Assembly (NCBI RefSeq): GCF_002150735.1
Contig: NZ_MUKA01000080.1
Span: forward strand, 1-64,000
Direction of reading: 5' to 3'
DNA from: Streptomyces africanus
GTDB taxonomy: Bacteria; Actinomycetota; Actinomycetes; Streptomycetales; Streptomycetaceae
Length of the DNA stretch: 64,000 nucleotides
The position numbers were made by a program, and so were the translations under genes. Numbering within the stretch: the stretch's first letter is position 1; each line of letters starts with the position of its first letter. This document shows, piece after piece, positions 60,116 through 64,000 of the stretch. The notes beneath the pieces were generated by a model that was not told where the DNA came from, did no database searches, and saw only the letters and a list, made by a program, of their open reading frames with translations.

Positions 60116-60541
60116 CTACGGCTTCGCGGCCTCCCCGAGAAGCCGCCGCAGCTCCGCCACCTCCGGCTCCAGTCGCTCCACGCACGAGTCGAGGTACGCG
60201 TTGCCCGCCGCCGCGCCCTGAACGGACGACGCCAGCCGGTGATGCGTGTCGATCTCCTGGAACAGCCGGCCGATGGCGAACGGCATCTCGATCATGCTGA
60301 TCCGGCCGCGCTCGCTCGTCACCGAGGTGCGGTCGCCGAACAGCAGGTCCCCGTTGTCCCGGATCACCTCGAGCAGCGTCCGCAGCGACGTGTCGACGAC
60401 GTCCCAGCGCGTCGGCCCGTCGCTTCCGGGCGCGGGCGCGGCGGGGAGCAGCGGAAGCAGGCGCGCGGCCAGGGTCCGTTCCGCGTCGCTGACCGGCCAT
60501 TCGCCCTCCAAGCCGATCTCGGGCAAGTTGACGTAGACCAT
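60116..60541 (-). CDS. Conserved hypothetical protein
   Basis: 141 aa from the ATG at 60541. Starts MVYVNLPEIGLEGEWPVSDAE and contains GRISMIEMPFAIGRLFQEIDTHH and a helical C-terminus (CVERLEPEVAELRRLLGE). I do not recognise a family. The frame is open upstream into the VOC gene, but that part reads as its shadow. Function unknown. Confidence 0.75.
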   Translation of the reverse strand: MVYVNLPEIGLEGEWPVSDAERTLAARLLPLLPAAPAPGSDGPTRWDVVDTSLRTLLEVIRDNGDLLFGDRTSVTSERGRISMIEMPFAIGRLFQEIDTHHRLASSVQGAAAGNAYLDSCVERLEPEVAELRRLLGEAAKP

Positions 60542-60555
60542 GGCGGCGAGCGTAG

Positions 60556-60624
60556 GGGGGTCCGGCCGGGACCCCTCCCGGGACCACCGGGACCCGCAGC
60601 TTCGTCGCCTACGACCGGACCCCC
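60556..60624 (-). terminator. Hairpin after the VOC gene
   Basis: GGGGGTCCGG (60556-60565) and CCGGACCCCC (60615-60624), a perfect 10-bp stem. The loop has three CCGGGACC-like copies that can pair among themselves. Probable terminator of the two-gene unit. Confidence 0.55.
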
Positions 60625-60633
60625 TGGAGCCGG

Positions 60634-61080
60634 TCAGCCCCCCTGCCGCTTCAGGTCCGCCAGCAACTGGTGCAGCGGCTCCGTCGCCCGGCGGCGGTAC
60701 TCCTGGATCGCCCAGCCGTTGCCGTCCGGGTCCTGGAAGTGCATGAACGTGGCGCCGTCGTCGGGGGCGTACTGGACCGGCTCGGAGACGTCGAGGCCGC
60801 GTTCGACGAGTTCCGCGTGGGCCGCCTTGATGTCGGCGACGCACAGTTGCAGGCCCTGGTAGGAGCCGGGGGCCGGGGTGGGGCCGGGGGTCATCTCCCA
60901 GATCGAGTCGCCCAGGGCGATCGAACAGCCGGAGCCCGGAGGCGTCAGCTGGACGATCCGCATCCCGGGCATGACCTCCTGGTCGATGTCCACGTGGAAG
61001 CCGACCTTGTCCCGGTAGAAGTCCCGGGCACGGTCGATGTCGGTCACGGGCAGCGGGATGACTTCGAGCGTGAAGTCCAT
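60634..61080 (-). CDS. VOC/glyoxalase-fold protein
   Basis: 148 aa. Two beta-alpha-beta-beta-beta modules: PLPVTDIDRARDFYRDKVGF and QLCVADIKAAHAELVERGLDV, ending in DPDGNGWAIQEYRRR, the vicinal-oxygen-chelate pattern. Members are glyoxalases, dioxygenases or resistance proteins; substrate unknown. Ribosome site GAAGGAGTC. 15 bp downstream of the next gene, same operon. Confidence 0.88.
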   Translation of the reverse strand: MDFTLEVIPLPVTDIDRARDFYRDKVGFHVDIDQEVMPGMRIVQLTPPGSGCSIALGDSIWEMTPGPTPAPGSYQGLQLCVADIKAAHAELVERGLDVSEPVQYAPDDGATFMHFQDPDGNGWAIQEYRRRATEPLHQLLADLKRQGG

Positions 61081-61095
61081 GGCGTGACTCCTTCG

Positions 61096-61617
61096 TCAGG
61101 CATCGGTGAACCGCCACCTCGTCTGGCTGAACGGCTCCCCCTTAGCGAAGCCGAACACGGTGCGCGGCGCCACCGAGTAGACGGCCGCGTGCCCCGCGCC
61201 GTGGTGGAAACAGCCCTCCCGTACCTCGAAGTGCCAGAAACTGCCGTACTTCGTCTCCCACGCGGCGGCCAGCTCGCGTAGCCGCCCGTCGTCGGTCACG
61301 CGGGTCGCCTCGCCCTCGACCACCAGGTCGTAGCCCTTGTTCCAGGTGTTCGTGCCGGTGGTCAGCACGATGTGCGGGTTCTCCGCGAGGTTCCGCGCCT
61401 TGCGCTCCTCCGGGCCCGTGCAGAAGTGCAGGGCGCCGTCCGACCAGACCGCCGGCAGCGGGGTGACGTGCGGGCGGCCGTCGGGGCGCACCGTCGTGAT
61501 CCAGAACAGTTCGGCCTCCCTGAGCCGCGCCTCGGCCTCCCGCCAGTCCGTCGCGGTGGCCGTCTCGTCGCTGTAGCGGCGGTCCAGACGGGTTTCCTTC
61601 GGGTGCGTCGTGGTCAT
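61096..61617 (-). CDS. Pyridoxamine 5'-phosphate oxidase-family (FMN/F420-type) protein
   Basis: 173 aa split-barrel flavin-binding fold: FWITTVRPDGRPHVTPLPAVW, FCTGPEERKARNLAENPHIVLTTG and YDLVVEGEATRVTDD. Lacks the full PNPOx active site, so more like an FMN- or F420-dependent reductase of the general-stress type. First gene of the unit with the VOC protein; ribosome site GGAGGAC. Divergent from glnE. Confidence 0.85.
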   Translation of the reverse strand: MTTTHPKETRLDRRYSDETATATDWREAEARLREAELFWITTVRPDGRPHVTPLPAVWSDGALHFCTGPEERKARNLAENPHIVLTTGTNTWNKGYDLVVEGEATRVTDDGRLRELAAAWETKYGSFWHFEVREGCFHHGAGHAAVYSVAPRTVFGFAKGEPFSQTRWRFTDA

Positions 61618-61702
61618 GAGCGTCCTCCAGGCCTTGTGGCTTCACAGGTGCAGACCCCGTTCGCCCGCGGAACTCATCGGAGCTTCCCCCTGGCTCTGCG
61701 GT

Positions 61703-61708
61703 TAGGCT
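61703..61708 (+). promoter_or_regulatory. Possible -10 element of glnE
   Basis: TAGGCT at 61703-61708 in the 146-bp divergent gap. The leader to the ATG at 61764 would be about 50 nt and contains GGGAGGCC as ribosome site. No clear GlnR box is seen. Confidence 0.4.
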
Positions 61709-61763
61709 CAATTGCGTACGACCTTGATCCGATGCACGTCCGAGAAGAGTGTGGGAGGCCCGG

Positions 61764-64000
61764 ATGACGGCGGCGCCGGGGCGCAGGAGCAGTACCTTCA
61801 CGCGGCTGCTGCGGCACGGCTTCACCGACGCCTCCGCCGCCGAGCGGCTCCTGGACAGCGCCGAGCTCGTGCCGCTGCGCGACGACCCGGTGCTGCTGGA
61901 CGCGCTGGGCGCGACCGCCGACCCCGATCTCGCGCTGCTCGGACTGGTCCGGCTGCTGGAGGCGCAGCCCGACCCCGGCGCCCGCCGGGAGCTCCTCGAC
62001 ACGCTGATCTCGTCCAAGCCGCTGCGCGACCGGCTGCTCGGTGTGCTCGGTGCCTCCACCGCCCTCACCGACCACCTCACCCGGCACCCGGACGACTGGC
62101 AGGCGCTCGTCATGTACGAGGCGCACGACCTGCACCCCGGGGTGGAGGAGTTCGAGGCCGGTCTCGCGGAGGCCACCGACCCCGTCTCCCTGCGCGTCGC
62201 CTACCGGCGCTGCCTGCTGTCCATCGCCGCCCGGGACGTGTGCGGCACCACCGGTGTCGCCGAGTCCGCCGCCGAGCTCGCCGACCTGGCCACCGCCACC
62301 CTGCGTGCCGCCCTCGGTCTCGCCGGGGCGGCCGCGCCGGAGGACGCCGCCCTGTGCCGGCTCGCGGTCGTGGCGATGGGCAAGTGCGGCGGCCACGAGC
62401 TGAACTACGTCTCCGACGTGGACGTCATCTTCGTCGGGGAGGCCGTCGAGGGCGCCGACGAGACCAAGGCCATCCGGGCCGCGACCCGGCTCGCCTCGCA
62501 CATGATGCGGATCTGCTCCGAGACGACCGTCGAGGGGTCCATCTGGCCCGTGGACGCCAACCTCCGGCCCGAGGGCAGGAACGGTCCGCTCGTGCGGACC
62601 CTCTCCAGCCACCTCGCCTACTACCAGCGCTGGGCCAAGACCTGGGAGTTCCAGGCGCTGCTCAAGGCCCGGCCGGTGGCCGGCGACCTCGACCTCGGCG
62701 CGGAGTACGTCGCCGCCGTCCAGCCGCTGGTGTGGAAGGCCGCCGAGCGCGAGAACTTCGTTCCCGACGTGCAGAAGATGCGCCGCCGGGTCGTGGAGAA
62801 CATCCCCGCGGCGGAGGTCGACCGCCAGCTGAAGCTGGGCCCCGGCGGCCTCAGGGACGTCGAGTTCGCCGTGCAGCTGCTCCAGCTGGTGCACGGCCGG
62901 GCCGACACCTCGCTGCGCAGCGGCACCACCCTCGACGCGCTGAAGGCCCTCGCCGCCGGCGGGTACGTCGGCCGGGCCGACGCCGCCCAGCTCGACGAGG
63001 CCTACCGCTTCCTGCGCTCCATGGAGCACCGGATCCAGCTGTTCCGGCTGCGGCGCACCCACCTCGTGCCCGAAGACGAGGCGGAGCTGCGCCGCATCGG
63101 CCGCTCCCTCGGCCTGCGCACCGACCCGGTCGCCGAGCTGCTGCGCGAGTGGAAGCGGCACGCCACCGTCGTACGCCGGCTGCACGAGAAGCTGTTCTAC
63201 CGGCCGCTGCTCGACGCGGTCGCCCAACTCGCCACCGGCGAGGCCCGGTTGAGCGCCGAGGCGGCCCGGGAGCGCATGGTCGCCCTCGGCTACGCCGACC
63301 CGGCCTCCGCCCTGCGCCACCTGGAGGCCCTGGCGTCCGGCGTCACCCGCAAGGCCGCCATCCAGCGCACCCTGCTGCCCGTTCTGCTGGGCTGGTTCGC
63401 CGACTCGGCCGACCCGGACGCGGGCCTGCTCAACTTCCGCAAGGTGTCGGACGCGCTCGGCAAGACGCCCTGGTACCTGCGGCTGCTGCGGGACGAGGGC
63501 GCCGCCGCGGAGAACCTCGCCCGTGTGCTGTCCGCCGGCCGGCTCGCGCCCGACCTGCTGATGCGCGCCCCGGAGGCCGTGGCGCTGCTCGGCGACGGGG
63601 ACGGCGGCGGCCTCGAACCGCGCTCCCGCGCCCATCTGGAGCAGGAGATACTCGCCGCGGTGAAACGGGCCGACGGCGCCGCCCAGGCGGTCACGGCCGC
63701 CCGCGGGGTGCGCCGCCGCGAGCTGTTCCGTACGGCAGCCGCCGACATCGTCGGCTCCTACGGCACCGAGGAGCAGGCCGCCGAGGCCGACCAGGGCGCC
63801 CTGGTGGACCGGGTCGGCGGCGCGGTGTCGGACCTGACGGCCGCGACCCTGGCCGGCACGCTCCGCGCGGTCGTGCGCGACGGGTGGGGGGACAGCCTGC
63901 CCACCCGGTTCGCGATCATAGGCATGGGCCGCTTCGGCGGACACGAACTGGGCTACGGCTCCGACGCGGACGTGCTGTTCGTGCACGAACCGCGCGACGG
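61764..64000 (+). CDS. glnE: Glutamine synthetase adenylyltransferase/deadenylase, 3' end outside window
   Basis: At least 745 residues, frame open to the window end. ATG 61764 follows GGGAGGCC. The first nucleotidyltransferase motif GKCGGHELNYVSDVD (near 62380-62425) and the start of the second, GMGRFGGHELGYGSDADV (near 63922-63975), mark the two catalytic halves of GlnE, which adenylylates and deadenylylates GlnA. Full proteins are near 1000 residues. GlnA2 next door lacks the target Tyr, so the substrate gene is elsewhere. Confidence 0.95.
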   Translation, partial: MTAAPGRRSSTFTRLLRHGFTDASAAERLLDSAELVPLRDDPVLLDALGATADPDLALLGLVRLLEAQPDPGARRELLDTLISSKPLRDRLLGVLGASTALTDHLTRHPDDWQALVMYEAHDLHPGVEEFEAGLAEATDPVSLRVAYRRCLLSIAARDVCGTTGVAESAAELADLATATLRAALGLAGAAAPEDAALCRLAVVAMGKCGGHELNYVSDVDVIFVGEAVEGADETKAIRAATRLASHMMRICSETTVEGSIWPVDANLRPEGRNGPLVRTLSSHLAYYQRWAKTWEFQALLKARPVAGDLDLGAEYVAAVQPLVWKAAERENFVPDVQKMRRRVVENIPAAEVDRQLKLGPGGLRDVEFAVQLLQLVHGRADTSLRSGTTLDALKALAAGGYVGRADAAQLDEAYRFLRSMEHRIQLFRLRRTHLVPEDEAELRRIGRSLGLRTDPVAELLREWKRHATVVRRLHEKLFYRPLLDAVAQLATGEARLSAEAARERMVALGYADPASALRHLEALASGVTRKAAIQRTLLPVLLGWFADSADPDAGLLNFRKVSDALGKTPWYLRLLRDEGAAAENLARVLSAGRLAPDLLMRAPEAVALLGDGDGGGLEPRSRAHLEQEILAAVKRADGAAQAVTAARGVRRRELFRTAAADIVGSYGTEEQAAEADQGALVDRVGGAVSDLTAATLAGTLRAVVRDGWGDSLPTRFAIIGMGRFGGHELGYGSDADVLFVHEPRD

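Noticed and set aside
57495..60221. 908-codon plus-strand frame spanning hmpA and glnA2
   Set aside because: Crosses two well-supported genes; its sequence is a frame-shifted reading of glnA2 and an antisense of hmpA.
61096..61617. True pyridoxamine 5'-phosphate oxidase
   Set aside because: Has the split-barrel flavin fold but not the conserved substrate-binding C-terminus of PdxH.
61618..61763. GlnR box upstream of glnE
   Set aside because: No GTNAC-N6-GNAAC pattern could be found.
61674..63986. 770-codon open frame on the minus strand
   Set aside because: It is the GC3 shadow of glnE, rich in Gly, Val, Arg and Gln with no family motif.
1..64000. tRNA, rRNA, CRISPR, prophage or insertion sequence
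   Set aside because: No TPsiC-like arm with matching acceptor, no spaced direct repeats of CRISPR type, and no transposase, integrase or phage proteins seen.

Overview
The window is high-GC actinobacterial DNA, almost certainly a Streptomyces chromosome. Codon third positions are nearly all G or C, and this throws long shadow ORFs on the opposite strand. Several loci are typical of the genus: a complete mce lipid-import operon, an AfsR/SARP-type regulator, an NsrR with Asp8 plus three cysteines, GlnA2 close to GlnE, a DyP/EfeO/EfeU iron system, a DUF6243 protein, and many twin-arginine and lipoprotein signals. I see no prophage, insertion sequence, CRISPR array, rRNA or tRNA. This looks like chromosomal core to near-core sequence, not an island.

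Layout. 1-10.7 kb: a tightly coupled mce operon (Mkl ATPase, two YrbE permeases, six Mce proteins, two Mce-associated proteins), missing only the 5' end of the ATPase gene. 10.7-24.7 kb: separate housekeeping and secreted functions (MazG-like, DoxX, NTF2-like, aldo/keto reductase, D-Ala-D-Ala carboxypeptidase, SDR, PhoD-like phosphatase, Gfo/Idh/MocA oxidoreductase, Bcr/CflA efflux pump with a coupled serine hydrolase, an orphan sugar-binding lipoprotein, Rsm22, an S28 peptidase). 24.8-28.7 kb: DUF6243/TetR divergon, phosphodiesterase, prim-pol-like protein, unknown lipoprotein. 29-32.3 kb: efeO-efeB-efeU under an iron box. 32.4-37.8 kb: PhzF-like, methionine aminopeptidase, F420:NADP reductase, site-2 protease and small unknowns. 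37.8-43.7 kb: a gene-free repeat-bearing stretch, an AfsR-like regulator and a DrrAB-type ABC exporter. 43.8-51.2 kb: panB, an MFS/TetR pair with an operator, endonuclease/phosphatase, a second MFS pump, a methyltransferase and a HAD enzyme. 51.3-56.6 kb: NAD synthetase, a sedolisin and a DUF3105/DUF305 pair. 56.7-58.5 kb: nsrR and hmpA. 58.7 kb to the end: glnA2, small enzymes and the start of glnE.

How the genes work together. The clearest circuits are: mce lipid import; iron uptake under DmdR/IdeR-type control; nitric oxide sensing (NsrR) and detoxification (flavohaemoglobin), with NsrR-like boxes at both promoters; an EmrB-type pump repressed through a perfect 19-bp palindrome by its downstream TetR; and, most interesting, an AfsR/SARP-type regulator next to a DrrAB exporter whose promoter carries direct repeats at exact 11-bp steps.

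Two sequence-level themes recur. At least ten genes appear to have leaderless promoters (a TANNNT hexamer 6-7 nt before the start codon). Short tandem duplications sit exactly over the stop codons at three gene ends. All family assignments are from reading the sequence and memory of the families; no search was run.
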